Shown here one piece after another: positions 36,365 to 44,656 of a DNA stretch of 64,000 nucleotides; the stretch's first letter is position 1; each line of letters begins with the position of its first letter. Where the stretch lies: positions 1 through 64,000 of the forward strand of contig JAJDBU010000025.1 of assembly GCA_029261195.1 (NCBI GenBank), given 5' to 3'. Below the pieces are notes generated by a model. That model did no database searches, had not been told where the DNA came from, and was given only the letters and a program-made list of their open reading frames with translations. Source of the stretch: Nitrospirota bacterium. GTDB lineage: Bacteria > Nitrospirota > Nitrospiria > SBBL01 > JAADHI01. The position numbers and the translations under genes were made by a program.

Positions 36365-38908
36365 ATGAAAACCTCCCGATCCTACAGCGCAAATCTGTTT
36401 GACAAAGTCGTCCTCGGACGACCCCGGCTCATTTTATTTCTTATCCTCATTGCGGTCTCGTTTCTGGGAACTCAGGCGAAGAAATTCAAGCTTGACGCCT
36501 CGGCAGACACCTTAATTCTGGAAGATGATGAAGACCTTCAAAATACCCGGACAGTCGTCAGTCGCTACGGGGAACAGGACTTTGTGGTGGTCACCTATCA
36601 TCCGAAGTCCGACCTTTTTGACAAAGTCACTCTTGAGCATATCGACAATCTTCAGTCTGATTTAGCCGAAATTCGCAGTATTGAACGTGTGACTTCTTTG
36701 CTCGATATGCCTCTGCTTGAAAGCCCGAAGATTCCAATCAAACAACTCGCCACCAAAGTCATCACCCTCAGATCATCTGAAGTCGATAAAAAACTCGCCC
36801 GGATTGAGTTTAAAAATAGCCCGATCTATCACAATCTGGTCGTCAGCCCCGATCTGAGTACAACAGCAATCCAAGTTGTTTTCCCCGCCGACACGAAAGG
36901 AAACGACCTGCTCAAACGCCGAATCCAATTTAGAAAAAAGGAGCGGGAAGGCACGCTGAGTCCATCCGAAAAAATCGAGTATGCCGGGGTTCGCGCCGCA
37001 CTGAGCCAACATAATGAAACAATGAAGCAGCTTCGCCATGAAAATATCGCCGCAATCAGGGCGGTCATGGATCGCTATCGTTCTGATGCAGAACTTTTCT
37101 TAGGGGGCGTCAGTATGGTGACCGATGACCTCATTACCTTTATCAAAAGCGACCTCAAACTTTTCGGAATCGGCGTTCTTTTTTTTCTAATTATTACACT
37201 CAAACTGATTTTCAAAAACCTGCGCTGGATTGTCATCCCGCTAAGCTGCTGTTTCCTGGCAACACTCGCCATGGTGGGTTTCCTGGGATTTTTCGGATGG
37301 GAAGTCACTGTGATCTCCTCGAATTTCATTTCCCTGCAATTAATTATTACCATGGCAATCACCATCCACCTGATTGTCCGTTACCTGGAACTTGCGGAGG
37401 CGAACCCTAAGGCCTCCAACCGGGAAATCATACTGGAAACTGTCGCTTCGATGTTCAAACCCTGTCTCTACGCCGCTCTCACAACCATTGCCGGTTTTGC
37501 TTCTCTGGTGCTTTCCAACATCCTGCCCGTCATCAATTTCGGTTGGATGATGATTGCAGGCATTTCCGTCTCCCTATTGCTTACATTTTTGATTTTTCCC
37601 ATCGCCCTGAGTTTTTTCGAAAAAGTCGAGAAACAAAAATCGAGTCACAAGGTCTTTCCCTTGACTTCGATCCTGGCCCGATTTACAGAACATCGCGGTC
37701 CCTTGATCATCGTCATCAGCATCGGAGCCCTTGTCTTTGGTCTCACTGGCATCATGCGCCTGGTCGTTGAAAACAGTTTTATTGATTATTTCAAAAAATC
37801 CACTGAGATTTATCAAGGCATGAAACTCATTGACCAAACGCTTGGCGGGACCACACCGCTCGATGTGACGATTGACTTTGGAGAGCCGAAAGAAAACAAA
37901 ACCGATTCAGTTGAGACAGCGGGATCATCAGACGAAGCAGACACATTCGATGAAGGAGACGAATTCGGTGACTTTGACGAATTTGAAGAAGAGGGAGATG
38001 CCGATAAATATTGGTTTACAAGTGACAAAATGGCCCGAATCAAAGCCATCAACGACTATCTAGATGCCATCCCTGAAACAGGCAAAGTACTCTCCTTAGG
38101 GACAATGCTGAAGGTCGCCGAAAAATTGAACGATGGCAAACCGCTCGATAACTTTAAGCTCGCCTTACTCTACAGTGAACTACCGGCAGACATGAGAACC
38201 CTCGTTCTCGACCCCTATGTTTCCGTTGAGCACGATCAGGCTCGTTTTTCGATCCGGGTGAGAGACTCCGAAAAGACCCTCAAACGAGACGAGCTCTTAA
38301 AAAAAATTCGTTACGATTTGATCAATCAATTTGGATTCAAAGAAGAACATGTCCATTTAACCGGTATGCTCGTTTTGTACAACAACATGCTGCAAAGCCT
38401 TTTTGATTCTCAGATCAAAACTTTGGGGCTGGCCGTGGCCGCCCTCATCTTTATGTTCCTCATTCTTTTTAGGTCCTTCAAACTAAGTCTCATTGCAATT
38501 ACGCCCAACCTGCTTTCCATCGGTATCGTACTCGGGGTCATGGGTTGGGCAGGGATTCCCCTCGACATGATGACAATCACCATTGCCGCCATCAGCGTCG
38601 GGATCGCCGTCGATGATACGATCCACTACATCCATCGATTTAAACATGAATTTGAGGTGGACAGGAATTACATGGCGGCAATGCATCGCTGCCACGAGAG
38701 CATCGGACAGGCGATGTACTACACCTCGGTCACGATCATTATCGGTTTTTCCATCCTGTGCCTCTCCAACTTTATCCCGAGCATCTACTTCGGTTTATTG
38801 ACCGGCCTGGCTATGTTCATCGCCCTGATCGCCGCCATGACCCTCTTGCCGCAATTGATTATCCTGATCAAACCGCTGGGACCGGAAGTAGAGTTAAAAC
38901 AGAAGTAG
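36365..38908 (+). CDS. RND/MMPL-superfamily lipid transporter-like protein (HpnN-like)
   Basis: The 847-residue protein has the RND layout: one TM at about 22-38, a periplasmic domain (40-260), a six-TM block (264-420, including the sterol-sensing-like stretch), a TM at about 445-465, a second periplasmic domain (470-685) and a final TM block (690-840) with VGIAVDDTIHYIHRFKHEF. Total is the 12 TMs expected. It is single-subunit with no nearby membrane-fusion or TolC partner, which points to lipid transport rather than drug efflux. An acidic insert at 521-548 contains DEFGDFDEF. With mlaA and mlaC upstream it may replace the Mla ABC transporter; inference. Confidence 0.85.
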   Translation: MKTSRSYSANLFDKVVLGRPRLILFLILIAVSFLGTQAKKFKLDASADTLILEDDEDLQNTRTVVSRYGEQDFVVVTYHPKSDLFDKVTLEHIDNLQSDLAEIRSIERVTSLLDMPLLESPKIPIKQLATKVITLRSSEVDKKLARIEFKNSPIYHNLVVSPDLSTTAIQVVFPADTKGNDLLKRRIQFRKKEREGTLSPSEKIEYAGVRAALSQHNETMKQLRHENIAAIRAVMDRYRSDAELFLGGVSMVTDDLITFIKSDLKLFGIGVLFFLIITLKLIFKNLRWIVIPLSCCFLATLAMVGFLGFFGWEVTVISSNFISLQLIITMAITIHLIVRYLELAEANPKASNREIILETVASMFKPCLYAALTTIAGFASLVLSNILPVINFGWMMIAGISVSLLLTFLIFPIALSFFEKVEKQKSSHKVFPLTSILARFTEHRGPLIIVISIGALVFGLTGIMRLVVENSFIDYFKKSTEIYQGMKLIDQTLGGTTPLDVTIDFGEPKENKTDSVETAGSSDEADTFDEGDEFGDFDEFEEEGDADKYWFTSDKMARIKAINDYLDAIPETGKVLSLGTMLKVAEKLNDGKPLDNFKLALLYSELPADMRTLVLDPYVSVEHDQARFSIRVRDSEKTLKRDELLKKIRYDLINQFGFKEEHVHLTGMLVLYNNMLQSLFDSQIKTLGLAVAALIFMFLILFRSFKLSLIAITPNLLSIGIVLGVMGWAGIPLDMMTITIAAISVGIAVDDTIHYIHRFKHEFEVDRNYMAAMHRCHESIGQAMYYTSVTIIIGFSILCLSNFIPSIYFGLLTGLAMFIALIAAMTLLPQLIILIKPLGPEVELKQK

Positions 38909-38930
38909 AGTTAAAATAATGGGAGTCACC

Positions 38931-39515
38931 ATGACAACAGAGAACACTGACAGAAACAGATTACTCGCACTGCTTATAAAAAAGTCCTTTCGCTACAGCG
39001 CGGAGGAGGCCTTTCAACTCACCTCCGGCAAAAAAACCGCTTATTACATCGATTGCAAAAAAGTTTCGCTAGACCCTGAAGGGGCCTATCTCATCGGAAA
39101 AGAAATTTTTGAGCGGATAGCTCATCTGCATGCAGAGGGTGTCGGTGGCATGACACTCGGCGCCGACCCTATCGCAACATCCGTTTCGCTCGTCAGTTTT
39201 TTAAATAAAAAATCAATCCCCGCCTTCATCGTCAGGAAAGAAGCCAAAGCACACGGAAGCCGCCAGCAGGTTGAAGGATCTTTAAAAACAGGGGCGAAGG
39301 TGGTGGTTGTCGAAGATGTCGTGACGACCGGGGGATCAACACTCCGAACGATAGAAGCCCTACAACGGGAGGGTTATGGCATTTTGAAAGTGATTGCCTT
39401 AGTTGATCGGAAGGAAGGCGGTGCGGAGCGGATTCTCAAAACCGGTGCGCCTTTTGAGAGTTTGTTTTGTATTGAGGATTTTATGCGACAAAGAGCAAAA
39501 ACGACCTCGGATTAA
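38931..39515 (+). CDS. pyrE: Orotate phosphoribosyltransferase
   Basis: The 194-residue product has SGKKTAYYIDCKKVSL near the N-terminus, the flexible-loop KEAKAHG with catalytic lysine, and the PRPP-binding motif VVVVEDVVTTGGST at about 125-138. It converts orotate and PRPP to OMP in pyrimidine synthesis. The ATG at 38931 is chosen over one at 38919 because GGGAG lies five bases before it. It follows the RND gene by 22 bases, and its TAA stop shares bases with that of convergent fliT (TTAA at 39512-39515). Confidence 0.93.
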   Translation: MTTENTDRNRLLALLIKKSFRYSAEEAFQLTSGKKTAYYIDCKKVSLDPEGAYLIGKEIFERIAHLHAEGVGGMTLGADPIATSVSLVSFLNKKSIPAFIVRKEAKAHGSRQQVEGSLKTGAKVVVVEDVVTTGGSTLRTIEALQREGYGILKVIALVDRKEGGAERILKTGAPFESLFCIEDFMRQRAKTTSD

Positions 39516-39838
39516 ACCGTTTGAGCACCATAAGCCTGCATGATTTTCCGCTCTTCCGCACCGCCCTTTTGAAGTTTATCTATCCGTTGTTTTATTAAAG
39601 CCTGTGTTCGCCTACTTACCCTCAGAATTCGATTGATTAGCTCCGCTTTGCGGTCCGAGGATTTTGCCGCAAGAGGCTGCCGGTCATTCATCTCCTTTAA
39701 GCAGAAATACATCTCATAATGTTGCTGCTCAAGTGCGACAACATTCTCCCACTCCTCATCTTCGGCCTCTTTGAGCATCTTTTCAGAAACAGCACAGAGC
39801 GATTCATAAAGACTCATCTCATCTAGCATCTCACTCAA
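39512..39838 (-). CDS. fliT: FliT-like flagellar export chaperone
   Basis: This small (108 residues) all-helical charged protein lies directly downstream of fliS and fliD. FliT chaperones FliD and in enterobacteria also inhibits FlhDC. Sequence similarity is weak, as usual for FliT; the call relies on size, helical pattern (MSLYESLCAVSEKMLKEAED, then IKQRIDKLQ) and position. It ends the filament operon and converges on pyrE. Confidence 0.65.
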   Translation of the reverse strand: MSEMLDEMSLYESLCAVSEKMLKEAEDEEWENVVALEQQHYEMYFCLKEMNDRQPLAAKSSDRKAELINRILRVSRRTQALIKQRIDKLQKGGAEERKIMQAYGAQTV

Positions 39839-39855
39839 TTCCTTTATCCCTCCTC

Positions 39856-40293
39856 TTAAACCGCCTTTGCGATTGCGCCCGCCATTGATCGACGACCCGG
39901 ATGATTTTCCGAAATTACTGAGATCTCTGTCCAGGCATCCCTTAAACCAGTGAGAAGATTTTCAATCTCCTCCAATCCTTCCTGGCTATTTTCTACATTC
40001 GCTTGAAGCAAGCTTCTAGTCATATAATCATAGAGCGCTTCGAGATTCCTCGAAATTTCGCCACCGACTTCATGGTTGAGACTTCCTGATAGCTCGCCAA
40101 GAATCGCAAGGGCCTTAGAGATGGACTGGCCCTTTTCAGCAATATTCTGCATCCGGGTATGTTCCTGGGCTGCCCAAATGGCCTTGAGTGCGCCATCGTA
40201 TAACATTCGGACCAAGTTCTCCGGCGTGGCAGTCGCGACCTTACTTGAAAGATCAACCTGGGCATAGGTACTATAACTTCCGATCTGAACCAT
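39856..40293 (-). CDS. fliS: Flagellin export chaperone FliS
   Basis: The 145-residue protein shows the FliS pattern: an N-terminal YSTYAQVDLSSKVATATPENL, VRMLYDGALKAI, and the helix containing LEALYDYMTRSLLQANVEN. It binds the C-terminus of flagellin and prevents early assembly in the cytoplasm. The ATG at 40293 is preferred over an upstream ATG at 40335 because GGGGGAG precedes it at the right distance and family members start with this segment. It lies 57 bases downstream of fliD. Confidence 0.93.
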   Translation of the reverse strand: MVQIGSYSTYAQVDLSSKVATATPENLVRMLYDGALKAIWAAQEHTRMQNIAEKGQSISKALAILGELSGSLNHEVGGEISRNLEALYDYMTRSLLQANVENSQEGLEEIENLLTGLRDAWTEISVISENHPGRRSMAGAIAKAV

Positions 40294-40350
40294 GAGTTCT
40301 CCCCCTCCAAAGTGCTTAATATTTTGAAATCGCAATGAAGCCTTGTTTTG

Positions 40351-42372
40351 CTAACTCCCCAGTCCGGAGTTAGCAAGTTTATTTAAATTAGCCAGTTGTG
40401 TGGTCAGAAAAGTACTGGTCGTCTGCATCCCGCTCAAAAGGACATCCAGTGCGGTAAATTGTTTGCGGAAACGCGCTTCGATATCAAGGAGACGTTTATT
40501 CAATACGTCACGCTGATCATCCAAATCGTCAATACGACGATCCAAACCGTCTGTGCGACTGGTAATCGGACCGGTAGCCCCGAGAAACTCATCGGCCAAC
40601 TTGTTTAACTGAAAAGCATAGCCTTGAGAATAGTCGACTGTCCCCCGGCTGCCTGTCACTCCTCCGATGATCTGAACCTTGATGCCTTCCGCACCGCTCC
40701 CTGTCACACCGGTCAGAAACTGCCCCGATCCAGTGGCACTCACATTGTTGATCGTTCCGACCACATCGACCCCGTCGGTCTTTGTCGCACTTGCCCCTAA
40801 TAGGTTTGTCTTTCCGTTTCCTCCGCTCACATCCACTTTTGAAACCGAGCCATAGGTTTTTGAGCTGAGCGTGAAAATACCAGATGCCTGTGACACTGCC
40901 ACAGAAATACCTTTTGTAGATAAGGTGTTTAGGCCGTTGATCTTCGATAGTACCTCTGCCACAAGGGCATCGGAATCGGCATAGGTCCCTGCCGCAAGGG
41001 TAATCGCAACACTCTCCCCGTCTATCGTAAGATTCAGTGTGTCGTTCGTCCCCGTTGTAATCGTCAACCCTGCCGCTGCGCTGCCGACCGTTTTCCCCTG
41101 CGTTGCCAGAGTAGTGACTGATACCGCATAGCTGCCCGGCTTGGATTTGCTGGTGGCGCTGTTAAATTTCACCAGGCTGTCGGAAGGTTTGCCCATGTCG
41201 GCAAAAAGGCCGGCGATGTCATTAAAGTTATTGTCAATCGCCGTCTGAAGTTTGCTCGAATCAAGGGCCAGCCTGCCATCTTTTTGAAAGGCAACACCGA
41301 TATCGGACAATTTTGTCAATGCACCGCCCAAGGACGAAATGGAACCCCCGACAGTCCGCCGTAGCCGGTTTTGTATCAAATTTGTGGAGCTATCGCCCTG
41401 TAGTAGACCTGAAATTTTCGTTGTGGCATCGAAGGCGGTCAAATTATCCATGACCTTGTTGACCTCGTTATAGGCGCTCACAAAGGCAGAGACAGACTGA
41501 CTCACAGCTGCACTGTCTTTTGTAACCGTCAGGGTTGCCGGACTGCCGCTATTGGTTTTAAGCAAATTCAGGGTGATCCCTTGAATGGCATCGGTGACGG
41601 TATTGCTTGACTTGTTGATAGAAATACCATCGACTTTAAATGCGGCATCCTGTGCGGTCACGGTCTGAGAGAGGTTCTGAGTACCGGCCGGATCATGTGC
41701 GATCAGGTTTGACAATGCGGTATCGCCACTGACCGTAATCTTCATGCTGTTTTTCAGACCTGTATTGTCAGAGCTTAAAGAGAGACGGTTCGGGCTAGCA
41801 CTGCCATCATTCACAATAGAGGCAGTGATCCCGATTTTTGCTGTGTTGATCGCATCGCGAATGCCTGTCAGCGAGTTATTGCTGCTGTCGATGGTCACTG
41901 TTTTACTGCCGAAGGCGTTGCCGGTAAAGGTCGACCCAGTATATTTCCCTGTTCCCGAATCAAAGCTTCCGCCGCTGACCGTTCCGAAGTCGAAGGTAAG
42001 TGTGCCGTTTCCGATAGCGCTGGTCGTATTCAACTGGCCTACGGCGGCTAGTTTTTGGGCTTGTGCGAGCTGAGTCACTTCCAGGGAATAGCTCCCTGCA
42101 TGTGCTGTCGATACGGCTGAGGCGGTGAAGATCGTTTTATCGGAGGGCGTTGCAACCAGACTCTGAAATTTCGAGAGGCTACTGAGACTCTTCACCGATG
42201 TCTGGAATGAAGAAACAGCCCCTTTCAGGCTGCCATAGGCGCTCAGCCTAGCCTGAAAGGCCGCCTCTTTTCCATTCAATAAAGTTAAGGGCCGACTCTC
42301 AAACTCCATCAATGAGGTGATGATCCCATTAACGTCGAGGTTCGATCCGATTCCTGATGCAGCGAGTCCCAT
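40351..42372 (-). CDS. fliD: Flagellar filament cap protein FliD (HAP2)
   Basis: This 673-residue protein starts GLAASGIGSNLDVNGIITSL, the conserved FliD N-terminus, and ends in the coiled-coil C-terminal domain (DGLDRRIDDLDDQRDVL through TQLANLNKLAN). The middle (about 100-600) is variable, threonine- and serine-rich and includes two flagellin-hook-IN-like repeats. It forms the cap at the filament tip that folds incoming flagellin. It is longer than the common 450-500 residues because of the enlarged middle domains. It lies between flaG and fliS. Confidence 0.95.
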   Translation of the reverse strand: MGLAASGIGSNLDVNGIITSLMEFESRPLTLLNGKEAAFQARLSAYGSLKGAVSSFQTSVKSLSSLSKFQSLVATPSDKTIFTASAVSTAHAGSYSLEVTQLAQAQKLAAVGQLNTTSAIGNGTLTFDFGTVSGGSFDSGTGKYTGSTFTGNAFGSKTVTIDSSNNSLTGIRDAINTAKIGITASIVNDGSASPNRLSLSSDNTGLKNSMKITVSGDTALSNLIAHDPAGTQNLSQTVTAQDAAFKVDGISINKSSNTVTDAIQGITLNLLKTNSGSPATLTVTKDSAAVSQSVSAFVSAYNEVNKVMDNLTAFDATTKISGLLQGDSSTNLIQNRLRRTVGGSISSLGGALTKLSDIGVAFQKDGRLALDSSKLQTAIDNNFNDIAGLFADMGKPSDSLVKFNSATSKSKPGSYAVSVTTLATQGKTVGSAAAGLTITTGTNDTLNLTIDGESVAITLAAGTYADSDALVAEVLSKINGLNTLSTKGISVAVSQASGIFTLSSKTYGSVSKVDVSGGNGKTNLLGASATKTDGVDVVGTINNVSATGSGQFLTGVTGSGAEGIKVQIIGGVTGSRGTVDYSQGYAFQLNKLADEFLGATGPITSRTDGLDRRIDDLDDQRDVLNKRLLDIEARFRKQFTALDVLLSGMQTTSTFLTTQLANLNKLANSGLGS

Positions 42373-42400
42373 ATGACCTCATTCTAATGATTTGTACATT

Positions 42401-42457
42401 TCCCTTCGACTTCGCTCAGTGAACCGGACCTCTGCCACCTGAGCGAAGTCGAAGGGA
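42401..42457. repeat. 19-bp perfect inverted repeat between flaG and fliD
   Basis: Arms 42401-42419 and 42439-42457 are exact reverse complements (core CTTCGACTTCGCTCAG) with a 19-base loop. This sequence type, with the GAGCGAAGTCGAAG core, is a palindrome known from intergenic regions of many unrelated bacterial genomes. On the plus strand it is followed after about 12 bases by seven T residues. It could stop or stabilise transcripts in the filament operon. Confidence 0.8.
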
Positions 42458-42528
42458 CGCTTCAGGCTTTTTTTACGCTTGAACCCTGAACTATTTCACT
42501 AACGTCGTATTAAGCAATTTCAATGCCC

Positions 42529-42906
42529 TTAGGCCAGAACGCTCAGGATCGCGCTCATTTGACTTTCTAAATTGCGTGCAAGTGAAAGCACTTCTTCAGT
42601 GGGGATCTGACGGACCACCTCATCGGTGTCTGTGTTAATCACCCTGATTACGGTACGATTTGATGCTTCATCCACACTAAAATTCAGGCTACGCTGATAG
42701 CTCGTGGCAAATTCATTCAATTTTTTGACCGTCTGCTTAAGCGCTTCGCTGGTTACCGGAAGTGTTTCCCGTTGTTGCTCAACAGGTGGCATTTTTTGCC
42801 CTTCAAGCGACGAACCGGGCAAATTTTTCAGGCCTTCGTTCGGCGGTCTGGCAGCTGAACTGCTCACCACAGCAGTGGACTGAGGGATTGCATTGATCGG
42901 AGTCAT
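42529..42906 (-). CDS. flaG: FlaG family protein
   Basis: The 125-residue protein has the FlaG C-terminal domain: NFSVDEASNRTVIRVINTDT followed by VRQIPTEEVLSLARNLESQM. The first 55 residues are disordered and proline-rich. FlaG affects filament length in several bacteria and is commonly placed between flagellin and fliD, as here. GGGAGG precedes the ATG. Confidence 0.9.
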   Translation of the reverse strand: MTPINAIPQSTAVVSSSAARPPNEGLKNLPGSSLEGQKMPPVEQQRETLPVTSEALKQTVKKLNEFATSYQRSLNFSVDEASNRTVIRVINTDTDEVVRQIPTEEVLSLARNLESQMSAILSVLA

Positions 42907-42916
42907 TTTCTACCTC

Positions 42917-42933
42917 CCATTTCAATGAAATGG
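42917..42933 (-). promoter_or_regulatory. Small palindrome abutting the flaG ribosome binding site
   Basis: CCATTTC/GAAATGG with a 3-base centre lies immediately before the flaG ribosome binding site and just after the GC-rich hairpin. Pairing could affect access of ribosomes to GGGAGG. Short and unproven. Confidence 0.25.
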
Positions 42934-42963
42934 CGCACGGGGGAGCTTGTCCCCCGGTGCGCC
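42932..42963 (-). terminator. GC-rich hairpin after flagellin gene
   Basis: A stem of about 13 bp with one bulged base (42932-42944 with 42950-42963) and a 5-base loop lies 33 bases downstream of the flagellin stop. It probably ends or attenuates the abundant flagellin transcript before flaG. There is no T-run beyond ATTTCATT on the minus strand. Confidence 0.6.
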
Positions 42964-42995
42964 TTCATTCTTACATTATCCTGAATGACTTTCCC

Positions 42996-44459
42996 TTACT
43001 GGAGAAGCGACAGGATGGACTGCGGCAAAGAATTAGCCTGTGACAACATCGCAATACCCGCCTGTTGCAGGATCTGTCCACGCGTCAAAGCTGCCGTTTC
43101 TTTGGCAAAATCGGCGTCCTGAATCCGGCTTCTTGATGCCGAGAGATTTTCCGTACTCGTCTGAATGCTGGCAACCGTGGATGAAAAACGGTTCTGAATC
43201 GCTCCCAGGCTCCCCCGGATACTGTTCACGGTCGACAAGGCCGCGTCAAGCACAGCAATCGCGCTTTGAGCCCCGGTATCTGTAGAGATATCCATACTCG
43301 ATACGGACGAGAGCGTACTCGTATTGGTTCCGGCGGATGCGAAAACGTCCGCTCCCGCGTTCGCGGTGGTGATCTGCCCCTGGGTACTGGAAAGCTTCAC
43401 TGTACCGGCTTTGATTGAGGAGTCAACAACACCGCCACCCGTCACAGTCACACCGGAGAAAGCGACAGTTTTGGTGGTTCCGGCATGGGTAAAGTCCAAT
43501 AGATCGATATCTCGCCCATCTGAGGTAGTCAGGGTGAGCGAGTCTTTTGCGGTACTGGAAGTGAAGCTCGCGGTAATTCCGGTGGCCCCGGTCACGCCAT
43601 TGATTGCCGATAGCACTGTCGAGAGATCCCCGGTATTCGCTATTGTCGCCGCGACCGCAGAGCCATTGAGGGTCATGGTGATCGCACCCGTGGAAACCAC
43701 GCCGCTCAGTGTCGCGGTGTTTGTTGCAGTGGCGGTGATGCCAATGCCACCTGCAGCCGTGTTGATGGCGCTGGCGATAGCATCAGCGCCTGCATCCGCC
43801 GCGTAAGAGATGGCAGTTGTCGTGCCACCATCAACCGTCGTGAGCGTCAGGTCGGCTTCGATAACAACGTTATTTCCAGCGCTTACATCGGCTGCCGCTG
43901 CTGAGGTACTCCCGAGTATCGTTCCGTCCAAGGTCATATCATGGCTGCCAAGCGCCGTGGAACGGGCGTCGCTGATCTGAGAGATTGAGATGGTCTGATT
44001 GGCATCGGCTCCAACCTGGAATTTCTGGGTTGCAAAGGTCCCGTCCAGCAGGGTAATGCCGTTAAATGCCGTCTGGTCGCCGACACGGGTGATTTCCGCG
44101 ACCAACTCCGTGACCTCTGCCTGTAGTGAGGCACGGTCCGAGGCGCTGTTCGTTGCGTTGGCTGACTGAACCGAAAGTTCACGAAGCCGCTGCAAGTTAT
44201 TCACTGTTTCTTCCAAGGCTCCCTCTGCGGTCTGGGCGAGGGAGATGCCATCGTTGGCATTTCGGGCAGCCTGATTCAAGCCCCGGATCTGAGAGGTAAA
44301 ACGCGTGGCGATAGCTATTCCCGCCGCATCATCCCTCGCACTGTTCAGCCTCAAACCAGAGGATAGACGTTGCAGGGACTGCGCCAGAGCGCCGCCAGAT
44401 TTATTGAGGTTTCTTTGTGCATTCAAAGATGGAAGGTTTACATTAATTGATAGTGCCAT
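42996..44459 (-). CDS. fliC: Flagellin
   Basis: The 487-residue protein has the canonical D0/D1 ends: SINVNLPSLNAQRNLNKSGG and LSSGLRLNSARDDAAGIAIA at the N-terminus, and SRIQDADFAKETAALTRGQI with SLPQSILSLLQ at the C-terminus. Between about 175 and 395 lies a variable exposed D2/D3 region rich in alanine, threonine and glycine. It is exported and polymerised into the filament. The ATG at 44459 is used because GGAGGA precedes it; the longer frame from 44504 has no support. It is driven by a sigma-28 promoter and followed by a strong hairpin. Confidence 0.97.
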   Translation of the reverse strand: MALSINVNLPSLNAQRNLNKSGGALAQSLQRLSSGLRLNSARDDAAGIAIATRFTSQIRGLNQAARNANDGISLAQTAEGALEETVNNLQRLRELSVQSANATNSASDRASLQAEVTELVAEITRVGDQTAFNGITLLDGTFATQKFQVGADANQTISISQISDARSTALGSHDMTLDGTILGSTSAAAADVSAGNNVVIEADLTLTTVDGGTTTAISYAADAGADAIASAINTAAGGIGITATATNTATLSGVVSTGAITMTLNGSAVAATIANTGDLSTVLSAINGVTGATGITASFTSSTAKDSLTLTTSDGRDIDLLDFTHAGTTKTVAFSGVTVTGGGVVDSSIKAGTVKLSSTQGQITTANAGADVFASAGTNTSTLSSVSSMDISTDTGAQSAIAVLDAALSTVNSIRGSLGAIQNRFSSTVASIQTSTENLSASRSRIQDADFAKETAALTRGQILQQAGIAMLSQANSLPQSILSLLQ

Positions 44460-44500
44460 GATTCTTTTCCTCCGTGATGTAGGTTTAGAGCATCCGTGCC

Positions 44501-44540
44501 CCATTGTTGTGAGCGCTTTGTTCGCTCATGCTTACAATGG
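44501..44540 (-). promoter_or_regulatory. Stem-loop in the flagellin 5' leader
   Basis: Outer arms 44501-44507/44534-44540 (7 bp) and inner arms 44510-44515/44523-44528 (6 bp) form an interrupted hairpin inside the leader between the sigma-28 promoter and the flagellin start. It could stabilise the message or be a regulatory binding site (for example CsrA); there is no direct evidence for either. Confidence 0.5.
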
Positions 44541-44542
44541 TC

Positions 44543-44569
44543 TTATCGGAGGATCTTGAAAAAACTTTA
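44543..44569 (-). promoter_or_regulatory. Sigma-28 (FliA) promoter of flagellin
   Basis: On the minus strand TAAAGTTT (44569-44562), 11 bases, TCCGATAA (44550-44543): fifteen of sixteen bases match the classical consensus TAAAGTTT-N11-GCCGATAA. The leader to the flagellin start is about 75 bases. Confidence 0.88.
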
Positions 44570-44656
44570 GGGCTTGGAAAAAAAGAGTTGAAAAAAATTG
44601 AGGCAAAGCGGGTGGAGGGGCAATACAATTTTCGACAATGACAAGGGTCTGAGGGC

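Noticed and set aside
36365-38908. RND protein as a multidrug efflux pump
   Set aside because: No membrane-fusion or TolC-type gene is nearby, the neighbours are MlaA and MlaC, and the sequence resembles lipid-type MMPL/HpnN proteins.
43324-43806. 160-codon open frame opposite flagellin
   Set aside because: Low-complexity antisense of the repetitive flagellin middle region; no ribosome site and no recognisable fold.
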